Positions 1-9,338 are shown, counted from the first letter of the stretch. The stretch is DNA of 64,000 bases from Bacteroidia bacterium (GCA_022842625.1 JALHPG010000004.1:1-64000), one strand, 5' to 3'. The notes: generated from the sequence alone by a model not told the origin. A program made the numbers and translations.

Positions 1-98
1 GTTCCGTTTTGACTGTGAAGCTGGGGGATTAATACAAAAGAAAATAAAAGCGCAAAAACGAGCGCTAGTTTATTTTTTTTGTATTTGAATTGAATCAT
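1..98 (-). CDS. 5' end of a secreted protein (partial), possibly M23/EnvC-type
   Basis: Only the first 32 codons lie in the window; the gene continues past position 1. Reading from an ATG at 98 gives a basic N-terminus (MIQFKYKKNK), a hydrophobic core (LALVFALLFSFVLIP) and a cleavage-like LHSQ, a typical Bacteroidota signal peptide. The start lies inside the upstream DUF4292 gene and overlaps its last 29 bases, so the two are probably translated together. In many Bacteroidota the gene after a TPR-DUF4292 pair encodes an M23-type peptidoglycan hydrolase or murein hydrolase activator; this identity is inferred from gene order only, since no catalytic sequence is visible. Confidence 0.6.
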   Translation of the reverse strand, partial: MIQFKYKKNKLALVFALLFSFVLIPQLHSQNG

Positions 99-960
99 AG
101 CTTTTGGGTATGTTGAGGTTTAGCGTTTGAGGCTTGTTTTTCTCAATGCGAACATAATCAATTTTTACGCTTGCTTTTTTCTCTGCCACTATATCAATAT
201 CAACATGGTATGGTGCATAAACACTATCTTTTTGCGTAAAATTTTTGTAATTGGCTATAAACGAGCGATTGGTAGCGGGGTCGGAGAATTCGTTTTTTAT
301 GATCTTATAGTTATCCGGGTTTAAAGTTAATATCTGTAAGGCTTTTTTAAGATCGTTCTCGCCACTCTGCAGCTTACGTAACCTCCTCTTTCTTTCGGTG
401 CTAAGTAAATAATGGCAATTTTCACGATCGGTTACAGGTTTTAACTTTAAATCATCATCTTCATAAAATTCAGCGCTATTTCCAAATAGCACGGCTTGTA
501 ATACATCATAGTCGAGATCGGCATTTAACATATCGTTTATGTAGTTAAAATCACCTTTAAAGTATTGCTTTTTTACATCAATCCTAACCTTTACAGAGTC
601 GCGTGTAATAAGAATCTTAGCCACCTGTATACCCAATAAATATTGAATAGTAATTAACATGGCGCTGTCTTTCCTAATATTTACACGGATATCAAAATTC
701 TCTTCTTTTCCATCTATGAGCGTTTCAACATTTGCTTTTGCCATAACCCAAACAAAATCAAATTCGTTTTCTTTAACGTATTTACTTAGCGCTTTTGAGT
801 TTTTAAAATCTAATTTACACCTACCCGCTAAAGTATCTGTTATAACAACTTCCGTTTGTGTTTTTTGGATTTTCTTTTTGTGTTTACAGGAAACGTTAAA
901 CAAAGCAAGCATTATAATTGCTGCAGTAAAATATTTTATTATCGACGCCCGCTTAATCAT
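70..960 (-). CDS. DUF4292 family outer-membrane lipoprotein
   Basis: A 296-residue protein with a lipoprotein signal peptide; the lipobox ends FNVSC with the lipidated Cys at residue 25, followed by a basic stretch. The body matches the DUF4292 pattern: a region around residues 60-160 alternating short strands with repeated mentions of DSA/DSV turns, and a C-terminal half rich in NPDNY/YKN turns. Its function is not established; the strand pattern recalls the LolA/LolB half-barrel, which is only my inference. The ATG at 960 overlaps the stop of the upstream TPR gene by 8 nt (ATGATTAA), and its own end overlaps the next gene's start, so it sits mid-operon in a cell-envelope unit. Confidence 0.8.
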   Translation of the reverse strand: MIKRASIIKYFTAAIIMLALFNVSCKHKKKIQKTQTEVVITDTLAGRCKLDFKNSKALSKYVKENEFDFVWVMAKANVETLIDGKEENFDIRVNIRKDSAMLITIQYLLGIQVAKILITRDSVKVRIDVKKQYFKGDFNYINDMLNADLDYDVLQAVLFGNSAEFYEDDDLKLKPVTDRENCHYLLSTERKRRLRKLQSGENDLKKALQILTLNPDNYKIIKNEFSDPATNRSFIANYKNFTQKDSVYAPYHVDIDIVAEKKASVKIDYVRIEKNKPQTLNLNIPKSYDSIQIQKK

Positions 961-2692
961 TTAGTTTTTTTGTTCTTATTTTAGATAATAAGGCTTCAGA
1001 ATTGCCTCCGGCCTGCTTCGCTAAACCCCACTGTGTTAAGGCTTCTTCGGTTTTACCAAGTTTATACAGTACATCGCCGTAATGTTCTATTATATCGGCT
1101 TTTGGCGGACCAATTTTTGCAGCTGCAGAAAGCCACTCTTCAGCTTCTTTATATTTTTTTTGTTGATACAAGATCCAACCGTAAGTATCCATATAATTAC
1201 GGTTGTTTGGCGCCAACTCGTTCGCTTTTCTTGATAGTTTTTCTGCTTTTTCTAAATTTTCGTTTCTTAAAGAAAGGTAATAGGAATAGTTGTTTAAAAC
1301 ATACGTATTGTCGGAATTTATTTTTAAAGCGTCATCAAACGCTTTATCCGATTTAGTGTAATCTTTTAAATAAAAATAGGCGTCACCCATGTTAGAATAA
1401 AAATCCATCATTAGTGCTTTGTTATCAATTACAAATTCTAAACCATCTTTTAATGATTGGGCGGCTTTTTTATGGTTTCGCAATTGCATATTAGCAATGC
1501 CATTAAAAAAATAGGTTGTGGGTTGATTTGGAAATAACTCCATGGCAATAGCACTGTGATGTTCTAATGAGTCGTATTGCCTTAGTTCGCTATCTGCAAA
1601 AAGCAGTTGACTCCAAACTCTAAAGTCTATTGTTTCGTTTACAGCAGCCACATAATAATATTTTGCTGCACTTTTAATATTGCCGGCAAGAATTAAAAAG
1701 TCGGCGTAAATAGCATTTCCTCTGGGATCTTTTGGATGGGTTTTAATAAGTATTTCGCTTAGCTCTAATCCACGTGAATAATATTTTGATTCGGGTTGTT
1801 TCTCGGCGCGTGAATAATAATACCTGGCAGCATCAATTTTATAATCTACTTCCAGATCAGGATTTTGAAAGGCTTTTTTTAAACACTCAAACGCCTCATC
1901 ATCTTTTCCTTGGGCGCTGTAATAATCATGCAAAGCAAGGTTGATAGAAGGGTTGTTGGGGTCTATGTTTAAAATTTTATCGTACATTAATTTTGCCTGA
2001 TCAAGCTTGTTCTGCTCAATATAAAAATCGGCCAGGTAAGCATAATATCTTGGTTCGGTTTTGTCAAAGTTGGAGAGGCGCAACAACTCTTGCTCTGTTT
2101 CTTTAAATTTCTTTTGATTTTTTAAGAGCTTACATTTATTTAAGGTTATCTGTTCATTTATTCCGTAAGTGTTTTCCAGTTCATCATATATTTTGTATGA
2201 CCTGTCAAAATCACCAACTCGCGAGTACTCTATCGCCAAATCTTCTTTAAACTCTACCTTGCCAGGAAAGTTTTTTACAAGCTGCTCTCTTAATTTTACA
2301 GCTTGATTAAAATCCTTTACTGCCACATAACATTCTATAAGTAAAAGCTGATACCATTCGTTTTTTGAATCAGCCTCTGCGCATGCTTTTGCGTTTTGAA
2401 TGGCTAAAGCATTTGCGCCTAAAAGTTTATAGGTTTTACCTAATTCGTATTTAAGCGGAATGCTGTTTGGGTCTAATTTTTTACACTCGTTAAAGTGCGT
2501 TAACGCTAACTGCAGGTTTTGTTTTTGAGGCTGGAGGGCTGCGCAGCCATCAATAAAATTACCGGTAAATTGAGCTTCGGCCGCTTGCGTGTTTTCTTTA
2601 ACGGCAGTTTTTTTACTTTTGCATGAAACAAAAGCGGATGCCAAAGCGGAAACCGTTAGTAAAATTAAAGTATGTTTTATTAAATTAAACAA
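953..2692 (-). CDS. TPR-repeat lipoprotein
   Basis: A 579-residue protein built almost entirely of tetratricopeptide repeats after a lipoprotein signal (AFVSC, lipid Cys at 24). Repeats with the W-L-G-Y-A-F-A-P spacing are visible throughout, for example DPNSIPLKYELGKTYKLLG near residue 75 and the closing run from about 440 to 560. The start is TTG: no in-frame ATG precedes the repeats, and only TTG at 2692 includes the signal peptide. It overlaps the upstream nucleotidyltransferase stop by 8 nt (TTGTTTAA) and the downstream DUF4292 gene by 8 nt. TPR lipoproteins usually scaffold protein complexes; the partner here is probably the DUF4292 protein or the following secreted enzyme, by context only. 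Confidence 0.85.
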   Translation of the reverse strand: MFNLIKHTLILLTVSALASAFVSCKSKKTAVKENTQAAEAQFTGNFIDGCAALQPQKQNLQLALTHFNECKKLDPNSIPLKYELGKTYKLLGANALAIQNAKACAEADSKNEWYQLLLIECYVAVKDFNQAVKLREQLVKNFPGKVEFKEDLAIEYSRVGDFDRSYKIYDELENTYGINEQITLNKCKLLKNQKKFKETEQELLRLSNFDKTEPRYYAYLADFYIEQNKLDQAKLMYDKILNIDPNNPSINLALHDYYSAQGKDDEAFECLKKAFQNPDLEVDYKIDAARYYYSRAEKQPESKYYSRGLELSEILIKTHPKDPRGNAIYADFLILAGNIKSAAKYYYVAAVNETIDFRVWSQLLFADSELRQYDSLEHHSAIAMELFPNQPTTYFFNGIANMQLRNHKKAAQSLKDGLEFVIDNKALMMDFYSNMGDAYFYLKDYTKSDKAFDDALKINSDNTYVLNNYSYYLSLRNENLEKAEKLSRKANELAPNNRNYMDTYGWILYQQKKYKEAEEWLSAAAKIGPPKADIIEHYGDVLYKLGKTEEALTQWGLAKQAGGNSEALLSKIRTKKLND

Positions 2693-3695
2693 TTATCTGT
2701 GTGTAATCGCTAACACTTAAGTCTAAGGCTTTGCCGGTTACCTCGGCACCAATTCCTAGAATACTGTTTGAAACGTTAGCGCTGTTTATTTTAGCATCTT
2801 TTTGGATAATACAATTTTGCAGGATGCTGTATTTTATTTTAGTATTTGCACCAATGCTAACATGTGGACCAACTATAGCGTTTGTTAATTCTACGTTTTC
2901 GCCAATAAAGCAAGGTTCAATAATGATACTGTTGGTGTTTTTAATGTTTTTTTCTTTGAGGTGTGGCTTACCTTTATCAAATTCTAAAACACGCTGGTTG
3001 GTATAAACCGTTGCGTTTTTGTTTCCGCAATCTAACCATTCTGTTACCTGGCCCGGCATAAACTTTGTGCCTTTTGCCTTCATGTTCTCTAAGGCATTGG
3101 TGAGTTGGTATTCGCCTTTTTCTGTAATATTATTATCAAGTAAATGTTGTAATTCTCTTTTTAAATAGTCGCCATCTTTAAAATAATAAATGCCAATAAT
3201 TGCAAGATCACTTATGAATGTTGTTGGTTTTTCTATAAAATCTGTAATAGCGCCATTGTTGTCAAGCTTAACAACACCAAACTGACTAGGATCTTCTATT
3301 TTTTGTACCCAAATAACGCCCTCTTGTTCGGTATCCATAATAAAATCCGCCTTAAAAAGCGTGTCAGCAAAAGCTACCACGGTTTTACCTTTTATAGCAT
3401 CTTTAGCACACATAATTGCATGTGCTGTTCCTAATGCCACATCTTGGTAAAAGATACTTCCTTTAGCGCCTTGACTTTCGGCAACTTTTATTAAATTTTG
3501 CTCAACTTCGGCACCAAAATCCGGCCCAATTATAAAAGCAATTTCATTTACTTTTTGTCCGCAAACCTTCGTAATATCTTCAACAAGTCGTTGTACAATT
3601 GGTTTTCCGGCAACCGGAATTAAAGGTTTGGCTGTAGTTAGAGTGTGCGGGCGCATGCGCTTACCTTTTCCCGCCATTGGTATTATAATTTGCAT
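2685..3695 (-). CDS. Sugar nucleotidyltransferase with left-handed beta-helix tail
   Basis: A 336-residue NDP-sugar pyrophosphorylase-like protein. The N-terminal signature AGKGKRMRPHT...KPLIPVAGKP (residues 8-33) is the nucleotide-binding loop of the glucose-1-phosphate nucleotidyltransferase family; FADTLF supplies the metal-binding Asp, and FIEKP and WLDCGN are later family motifs. From about residue 245 hexapeptide-type repeats form a left-handed helix, as in bifunctional or regulated members. It activates a sugar phosphate to an NDP-sugar in the cytoplasm; the sugar and nucleotide cannot be told from sequence. It heads the envelope operon 3695-1 and is transcribed divergently from the 2H phosphoesterase 38 bp away. 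Confidence 0.85.
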   Translation of the reverse strand: MQIIIPMAGKGKRMRPHTLTTAKPLIPVAGKPIVQRLVEDITKVCGQKVNEIAFIIGPDFGAEVEQNLIKVAESQGAKGSIFYQDVALGTAHAIMCAKDAIKGKTVVAFADTLFKADFIMDTEQEGVIWVQKIEDPSQFGVVKLDNNGAITDFIEKPTTFISDLAIIGIYYFKDGDYLKRELQHLLDNNITEKGEYQLTNALENMKAKGTKFMPGQVTEWLDCGNKNATVYTNQRVLEFDKGKPHLKEKNIKNTNSIIIEPCFIGENVELTNAIVGPHVSIGANTKIKYSILQNCIIQKDAKINSANVSNSILGIGAEVTGKALDLSVSDYTQIIV

Positions 3696-3712
3696 ATAAT
3701 TTTATTATCCCA

Positions 3713-3720
3713 CAAAAATA
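3713..3720 (-). promoter_or_regulatory. Possible -7 element for the 3695-1 operon
   Basis: On the minus strand this reads TATTTTTG, an exact match to the Bacteroidetes -7 consensus TAnnTTTG, 17 bp upstream of the nucleotidyltransferase ATG. I see no TTG or TTTG at the expected -33 distance, so the call rests on one half of the promoter. Confidence 0.3.
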
Positions 3721-3733
3721 GCATAATTTAATC

Positions 3734-4294
3734 ATGAAATTGGGTAAAATGACCGTTAAAAAATACTTTTTGGCACTCGTAATTCCAGAGCCATTTTTTG
3801 AAAAAATAGAATCTGTTAAACAAGCATTGTTTTTAGAACAGGGCTTAAAAGGTGCATTACGAAGTCCTGCCCACATTACGCTTCACAGGCCTTTTGAGTG
3901 GAAAGAGGAAAAAGAAAACACGCTTATTGAAAAGCTAAACACCTTTAAGTTTTCCGGCGAATTACAAATCGAACTCAATAATTTTTCTTTTTTTGAACCA
4001 AGGGTTATTTATGTTGATGTTTTGCCTTCAAAAGAATTATTTTTGCTGCACAATAGCCTAAAAAATTTCGCAAAAACCGAGTTGAAGTTGTTTAATGAGG
4101 TTAATGATTTGCGTGGCTTTCATCCACACGTTACTGTAGCATCAAGAGACTTAAAAAGGCCAAAATTTTATGAGCTTGCCCCCGATTTTAAAACCAAAAA
4201 ATTAAACGGCATTTTTAATTGCAGCAGTTTTTGTTTACTCAAACTAGAAAAAAAATGGGAAGTGTTGCATACATTCAACTTTATTAATCCTTAA
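3734..4294 (+). CDS. 2H phosphoesterase (2'-5' RNA ligase family)
   Basis: A 186-residue protein with the two HxT motifs of the 2H phosphoesterase fold: HITL at residues 47-50 and HVTV at 132-135, separated by the usual distance. Such enzymes act on 2',3'-cyclic or 2'-5' phosphodiesters in RNA or small nucleotides in the cytoplasm; in bacteria the substrate is seldom known. An ATG five codons further in (3749) gives a start closer to the family norm (MTVKKYFLALVIP), so the first residues are uncertain. It lies 38 bp from a divergent operon and just upstream of the SpoIIE phosphatase. Confidence 0.8.
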   Translation: MKLGKMTVKKYFLALVIPEPFFEKIESVKQALFLEQGLKGALRSPAHITLHRPFEWKEEKENTLIEKLNTFKFSGELQIELNNFSFFEPRVIYVDVLPSKELFLLHNSLKNFAKTELKLFNEVNDLRGFHPHVTVASRDLKRPKFYELAPDFKTKKLNGIFNCSSFCLLKLEKKWEVLHTFNFINP

Positions 4295-4316
4295 GTTTTT
4301 TGTAAATTTATACTCC

Positions 4317-6452
4317 ATTCGAGATATAAAAAATATTTGTAACCTAAGAAGTTTAGCATTAGCGATATTTATACTTTGCTTTTCTATAAATACCTTTTCT
4401 CAAAAAGAGGTTACCGAAAAAATGCTGCGCGATGTGTCGTTAGAAAAACAAGATAGTACCAAAATAAAACTTTACGAAGAGTATTTTAAAGGGCTTGCCG
4501 GCGAAAACGAAAATCTAATTATTAAGTATAAGAAATCTGCACTCGAACTTATACCAAAAACAAAACGATCTGAAAAGCAATATGCGACTATTTTATGTGT
4601 TATAGGCACCGCTCATAAAAACCTTAAGGAGTTCGATTCTTGTGAGAAGTATCAGTTTGCCGGACTTAAACTTTTCAAAAGTTTAAAAGACAGAAAAGGG
4701 ATCTCTTTAGCCTATAATGGTTTGGGTGTTTTAGAAAAAAACAGGAATAATTTTTCGAAAGCCCTTGAGTATTATTTTGCTGCTATAGAGCCCTTGGATA
4801 AAGAGAAAGACAGAGGCCGTTACGCTACAATTTACATGAATATCGGCATCGTATATCGAAACTTAAAAAACCCACAGCGCGCAGTTGATTATTATAATAG
4901 CTGCGATTCATTATACCGAATACTTAAAGATACCGCCGGAATAATAAGAAATAACGTAAACCGCTGCACGGCGCTGAAAGATCTTGGGCGGTATGATGAG
5001 GCAAAAAAACTTGGCTTATATGCCGAAAAACTTGTTGAACTTACACATTCTAATAATAACACTGCGAATAATTTGTTTGATATAATTGCCGGAATTTATT
5101 TGCACGAAAAAAATTATGCTAAAGCAGAACAGTATTATTTAAGAAGGTTAAAGTTTGAAGAAGATCTTGGCAATAAGGCCGTATTAGCGAATATTTATGA
5201 GAGTTTGGCCTCTTTATATAATCAATGGGGTAAGTCAGATCTCGCAGAAAAATATTTTAAACTTGCTGTTCAATATTCTTCTAACAACAACGACCCTAAA
5301 AATCAGATCGCACTTTTATCTTTAAAAATCCAGTTCTTAAAATCCGGAGGAAACTATAAAGAAGCGTTAGAATTATACGATAGAAAATACAAGCTTAATG
5401 ATTCCCTTTTTTCATCAGATCTAACCGAAAAGATCTCAAAAATGGAAAACGATATTTCTAACCAAAATAGAAAAAAAGATCTCGAATTATTAACGAAGAA
5501 TCAAGCCATTAAAGACCTTGAAATAAAGCGACAAAAGTTTGTGAATTATGGTCTTTTAGCTTTGGTTTTATTGATCGTCATCTTTGTTTTTTTTATCTTA
5601 AAAAGTTTAAAAGAAAACAAACGAATAAATACAGAATTAAACACTAAAAATAATAAAGTTGAAGAGCAACACGCTATAATTGAAGAGAAAAATAAAGACA
5701 TTATTGACAGCATAAATTATGCTCAACGCCTTCAACAAATTTTATTACCTGCTGAAGACGAATTTAAACAAGTCCTGCCATCATCTTTTTTGTTTTTTGA
5801 GCCAAAAGATATTGTTAGCGGCGATTTTTATTTTATAGAAAAGGGTGTAGATTTTGTTTTTGTAGCGGTTGTAGATTGCACCGGACACGGGGTGCCGGGA
5901 GCAATTATGAGTATGGTTGCAAATAATCTATTAAACAAAGTAGTAAGAGAGCAGAAGGTAACCGAACCTGCAAAAATATTAGACGCTGTAAATAAAGAAC
6001 TGTATTTTTCATTAAAACAAAATGTTTCAGAAAAAACAGCTTACGACGGAATGGATATTTCTATTTGCATGTATTTTCCATCAAAAATGGAAATGCATTT
6101 TGCTGCCGCTAACAATTCTGTTTATATAATTCGGGACAAACAATTTATTGAATTAAAACCCGATAAAATGGGCCTCGGAAAATCGGCGTTTGAATCTAAA
6201 TTCAAATTTACCCAGCAAATAATAAAAGTTGAAAAAAACGATATGGTATACATGGGCTCGGATGGCTATGCCGATCAGTTTGGTGGAGGAAAAGGGAAAA
6301 AGATGATGAAGAAAAATATGCAAAGCTTGTTTTTAGAGATCGCCCATTTACCAACATCCGAGCAGGGTAAAATTGTGAAGGAGAATTTTAACGATTGGAA
6401 AGGACCTTTAGGTCAAGTGGACGATGTTACCGTTCTAGGTTTTAGAGTATAA
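4317..6452 (+). CDS. Membrane TPR sensor with SpoIIE/PP2C phosphatase domain
   Basis: About 711 residues if translation begins at ATT 4317; the first ATG is 4422 and would give 676. The frame is open upstream of that ATG and encodes an Arg-containing n-region, LALAIFILCFSI and TFSQ, an evident signal peptide, with no in-frame ATG, GTG or TTG. The mature protein has TPRs (residues about 50-350 from the longer start), a transmembrane helix near 408-428, a coiled coil, and a SpoIIE/PPM phosphatase domain with VDCTGHGVPGA, DGMDIS, MGSDGY and DDVTVLG metal-site motifs. With the signal peptide the TPRs are periplasmic and the Ser/Thr phosphatase cytoplasmic. Such proteins are common signal transducers in Bacteroidota; the phosphoprotein target is unknown. 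Confidence 0.85.
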   Translation: MRDIKNICNLRSLALAIFILCFSINTFSQKEVTEKMLRDVSLEKQDSTKIKLYEEYFKGLAGENENLIIKYKKSALELIPKTKRSEKQYATILCVIGTAHKNLKEFDSCEKYQFAGLKLFKSLKDRKGISLAYNGLGVLEKNRNNFSKALEYYFAAIEPLDKEKDRGRYATIYMNIGIVYRNLKNPQRAVDYYNSCDSLYRILKDTAGIIRNNVNRCTALKDLGRYDEAKKLGLYAEKLVELTHSNNNTANNLFDIIAGIYLHEKNYAKAEQYYLRRLKFEEDLGNKAVLANIYESLASLYNQWGKSDLAEKYFKLAVQYSSNNNDPKNQIALLSLKIQFLKSGGNYKEALELYDRKYKLNDSLFSSDLTEKISKMENDISNQNRKKDLELLTKNQAIKDLEIKRQKFVNYGLLALVLLIVIFVFFILKSLKENKRINTELNTKNNKVEEQHAIIEEKNKDIIDSINYAQRLQQILLPAEDEFKQVLPSSFLFFEPKDIVSGDFYFIEKGVDFVFVAVVDCTGHGVPGAIMSMVANNLLNKVVREQKVTEPAKILDAVNKELYFSLKQNVSEKTAYDGMDISICMYFPSKMEMHFAAANNSVYIIRDKQFIELKPDKMGLGKSAFESKFKFTQQIIKVEKNDMVYMGSDGYADQFGGGKGKKMMKKNMQSLFLEIAHLPTSEQGKIVKENFNDWKGPLGQVDDVTVLGFRV

Positions 6453-6569
6453 GCGAAAAACCCAATATTTAAAACAATTCTAAATAAGGCGCTTTTGTGT
6501 TTGTAGCTATTAATGAGCGACTTGAGGGTTATACTAAAAACTAAGAGGTTAAAAACATTTAAACTAAAC

Positions 6570-6600
6570 TTGATTCTAAGTGTTTTGCTTAATACATTTG
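6570..6600 (+). promoter_or_regulatory. Bacteroidetes-type promoter for sdhCAB
   Basis: TTG at 6570-6572 and TACATTTG at 6593-6600 are 20 bp apart and match the Bacteroidetes sigma-ABfr consensus (-33 TTTG/TTG, -7 TAnnTTTG). Transcription would begin near 6607, giving a leader of about 30 nt before the sdhC ATG at 6636. Confidence 0.65.
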
Positions 6601-6635
6601 CCAAGTAATTTTCAAAGCTTTAAGTATATACTATT

Positions 6636-7304
6636 ATGAGTAAAAAATCAGGGTTTTTATCGTCCTCTATCGGAAAAAAATTTATAATGGGACTAACAGG
6701 TTTGTTCCTAATTTCTTTTTTAGTGGTGCACGTAAGTTTAAATAGTGCTATATTTTTAAACGATGGCGGTGTAACATTTAATGCGGGCGCCGATTTTATG
6801 GCACACAACCCGGTTATTAGAATTGTTGAAATAGGTTTGTTTGCAGGTTTAATTTTGCACATCGTTCAGGCTTTGGTGTTAACATTAGAGAATAAAAAAG
6901 CTCGTCCGGTTGCTTATCAAGTGGTAAACGGATCCGCTAACAGCAGCTGGTACTCTCGTTCAATGGGCCTTTTGGGTTCTTTGTTACTATTGTTTTTAGT
7001 TGTGCATTTGGCTAATTTTTGGTTACCCACTAAAGTGGCAGTATTTAGTCATACAGAGCATAATACCTTTAACAACATGAAAGAAGTTTTTGCTGAATGG
7101 TATATTGTTGTAATTTATTTAGTTGGCGTTATTGGTTTATTATATCACTTGTTGCACGGGTTTCAATCTGCTTTCCAATCTCTAGGAATAAATCATAAAA
7201 AATATACGCCAATTATTAAAAAGGCGGGAATTTGGTTTTCAATTATTGTTTGCGCTTTGTTTGCTGCCATGCCAATTACAATGCATTTAGGGTTGATAAA
7301 ATAA
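6636..7304 (+). CDS. sdhC: Succinate dehydrogenase cytochrome b subunit
   Basis: A 222-residue membrane protein with five predicted helices, of the cytochrome b558 type found with Bacteroidota and Firmicutes complex II, in which one polypeptide carries both haems and no SdhD is present. The N-terminus SSIGKKFIMGLTGLFL is characteristic; His residues that could bind haem occur in the helices (VVHVSLNS, HIVQAL, VVHLANF, HLLHGF). It anchors the SdhA/SdhB dimer to the inner membrane and passes electrons to menaquinone in succinate oxidation, or in reverse as fumarate reductase. It is first in a three-gene operon with its own promoter; sdhA follows after 37 bp. Confidence 0.95.
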   Translation: MSKKSGFLSSSIGKKFIMGLTGLFLISFLVVHVSLNSAIFLNDGGVTFNAGADFMAHNPVIRIVEIGLFAGLILHIVQALVLTLENKKARPVAYQVVNGSANSSWYSRSMGLLGSLLLLFLVVHLANFWLPTKVAVFSHTEHNTFNNMKEVFAEWYIVVIYLVGVIGLLYHLLHGFQSAFQSLGINHKKYTPIIKKAGIWFSIIVCALFAAMPITMHLGLIK

Positions 7305-7341
7305 AAACATTTATAATTTAACATTCAATATTTTTTAAAAT

Positions 7342-9330
7342 ATGGCCACTTCATCAAAATTAAATGCAAAAATTCCAGAAGGAACAATCGAAAATAAATG
7401 GACAAAGTACCGTTCAACTGTTCACCTGGTAAACCCGTCTAACAAACGTTCATTAGAAGTTATTGTTGTTGGTTCCGGTCTTGCCGGCTCGTCTGCTGCC
7501 GCTTCATTAGCAGAAATGGGGTATAAGGTAAAGGTTTTTTGTTATCAAGATTCACCGCGTCGTGCCCACAGTATTGCGGCTCAAGGCGGTATTAATGCTG
7601 CAAAAAATTATCAAAATGATGGCGACAGTGTTTATCGTTTGTTTTATGATACAATTAAAGGTGGAGATTATCGTGCACGCGAAGCCAATGTGCACAGGCT
7701 TGCTGAGGTTAGTAGCGGAATTATCGATCAGTGCGTTGCACAAGGCGTGCCATTTGCGCGTGAATACGGCGGAACGTTAAGTAATCGTTCGTTTGGTGGA
7801 ACTCAGGTACAGCGTACCTTTTATGCTGCCGGACAAACAGGACAACAATTATTATTAGGAGCATATAGCGCATTACAACGTCAGGTTGGAATGGGTGCTG
7901 TGCAATTATTAGCGCGTCACGAAATGATGGACGTGGTTACCATTGATGGTAAAGCACGCGGAATTATTGCACGCGATCTAGTTACCGGAAAACTAGAACG
8001 TCACTTTGGTCACGCAGTGTTATTGTGTACCGGTGGTTATGGTAACGTGTTTTACTTATCTACAAATGCCATGGGTTGTAATGTTACAGCGGCATGGAAA
8101 GCACACAAAAAAGGCGCTTTCTTCGGAAACCCTTGTTATACTCAAATTCACCCAACTTGTATTCCTGTTTCGGGAGATCATCAATCAAAATTAACCTTAA
8201 TGTCTGAGTCGTTACGTAACGACGGTCGTATTTGGGTTCCAAAAAAGAAAGACGACGCGCGTAAAGCAGTTGATATTCCTGAAGAAGAAAGAGATTATTA
8301 TTTAGAGCGCCGTTACCCTGCCTTTGGTAACCTAGTGCCACGTGACGTTGCAAGTCGTGCCGCTAAAGAGCGTTGCGATGCAGGTTATGGCGTTGGAGCT
8401 TCTAAAATGGCCGTGTACCTTGATTTTGCTGCTAACACAGAGCGTTATGGTAAGATCGAAGCTACAAAACTAAACCTTCAAAACCCAAGCAAAGCAGAAA
8501 TTATGCGCTTAGGTAAAGAAGTTGTGAAAGAAAAATATGGTAACCTGTTTGATATGTACAAACAAATTACCGACGAAAACCCTTATGAAATGCCAATGCG
8601 TATCTATCCAGCGGTTCACTACACAATGGGCGGACTTTGGGTTGATTATAATTTAATGACTACGGTTGAAGGGCTATACGCTTTAGGTGAGGCAAATTTC
8701 TCTGATCACGGCGCTAACCGTTTAGGAGCTTCTGCATTAATGCAAGGTTTAGCTGATGGTTATTTTGTGATTCCTTATACTATAGGTGATTATTTATCTG
8801 AAGAAATTCGTACTAAAGCAATCCCAACAGATAATGAAGCGTTTGTAAAAGCAGAAAAAGAAGTTCAAGATAGAATTGATACTTTGTTAAACATAAAGGG
8901 TACAAAAACAGTTGACCATTTCCATAAGCGTTTAGGAAAAATTATGTGGGAAAAGTGCGGAATGGCGCGTAATAAAGAAGGTTTACAATGGGCAATTTCA
9001 GAAATCCAAAAACTTAAAAAAGAATTTTGGAATGAAGTTCGTGTACCAGGAACTAACAATGAATTTAATACTGAATTAGAAAAGGCGCACCGCGTTGCTG
9101 ATTTTATTGAGTTAGGAGAATTAATGTGTATTGATGCCCTGAACCGAAACGAAAGTTGTGGTGGTCACTTCCGCGAAGAATTTCAAACCGAAGAAGGAGA
9201 AGCATTGCGTGATGACGATAACTTTGCTTATGTTGCCGCTTGGGAATTCAAAGGCGAAAGCAACTTTGAATTACACAAAGAAGAATTAAAATACGAGAAC
9301 ATTAAAATTGCTGCTAGAAGCTATAAATAA
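7342..9330 (+). CDS. sdhA: Succinate dehydrogenase/fumarate reductase flavoprotein subunit
   Basis: A 662-residue catalytic subunit. [12 protein letters not shown] near residues 42-53 is the FAD-binding dinucleotide fold, and His76 in [11 protein letters not shown] is the residue that carries covalent FAD in this family. The substrate-binding region includes HPTC and the conserved Arg-rich [16 protein letters not shown], and the capping motif [10 protein letters not shown] and [10 protein letters not shown] occur in the expected order. It interconverts succinate and fumarate at the cytoplasmic face of the inner membrane. The length fits the long b558-type enzyme (about 640-670 residues) rather than the 590-residue E. 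coli type. The gene lies between sdhC and sdhB. Confidence 0.97.
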   Translation: MATSSKLNAKIPEGTIENKWTKYRSTVHLVNPSNKRSLEVIVVGSGLAGSSAAASLAEMGYKVKVFCYQDSPRRAHSIAAQGGINAAKNYQNDGDSVYRLFYDTIKGGDYRAREANVHRLAEVSSGIIDQCVAQGVPFAREYGGTLSNRSFGGTQVQRTFYAAGQTGQQLLLGAYSALQRQVGMGAVQLLARHEMMDVVTIDGKARGIIARDLVTGKLERHFGHAVLLCTGGYGNVFYLSTNAMGCNVTAAWKAHKKGAFFGNPCYTQIHPTCIPVSGDHQSKLTLMSESLRNDGRIWVPKKKDDARKAVDIPEEERDYYLERRYPAFGNLVPRDVASRAAKERCDAGYGVGASKMAVYLDFAANTERYGKIEATKLNLQNPSKAEIMRLGKEVVKEKYGNLFDMYKQITDENPYEMPMRIYPAVHYTMGGLWVDYNLMTTVEGLYALGEANFSDHGANRLGASALMQGLADGYFVIPYTIGDYLSEEIRTKAIPTDNEAFVKAEKEVQDRIDTLLNIKGTKTVDHFHKRLGKIMWEKCGMARNKEGLQWAISEIQKLKKEFWNEVRVPGTNNEFNTELEKAHRVADFIELGELMCIDALNRNESCGGHFREEFQTEEGEALRDDDNFAYVAAWEFKGESNFELHKEELKYENIKIAARSYK

Positions 9331-9338
9331 ATAAAGAT

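Noticed and set aside
8084-8353. Open frame antisense to sdhA
   Set aside because: It is a shadow of a strongly conserved coding sequence with no promoter or recognisable product; other antisense frames over known genes were dropped for the same reason.
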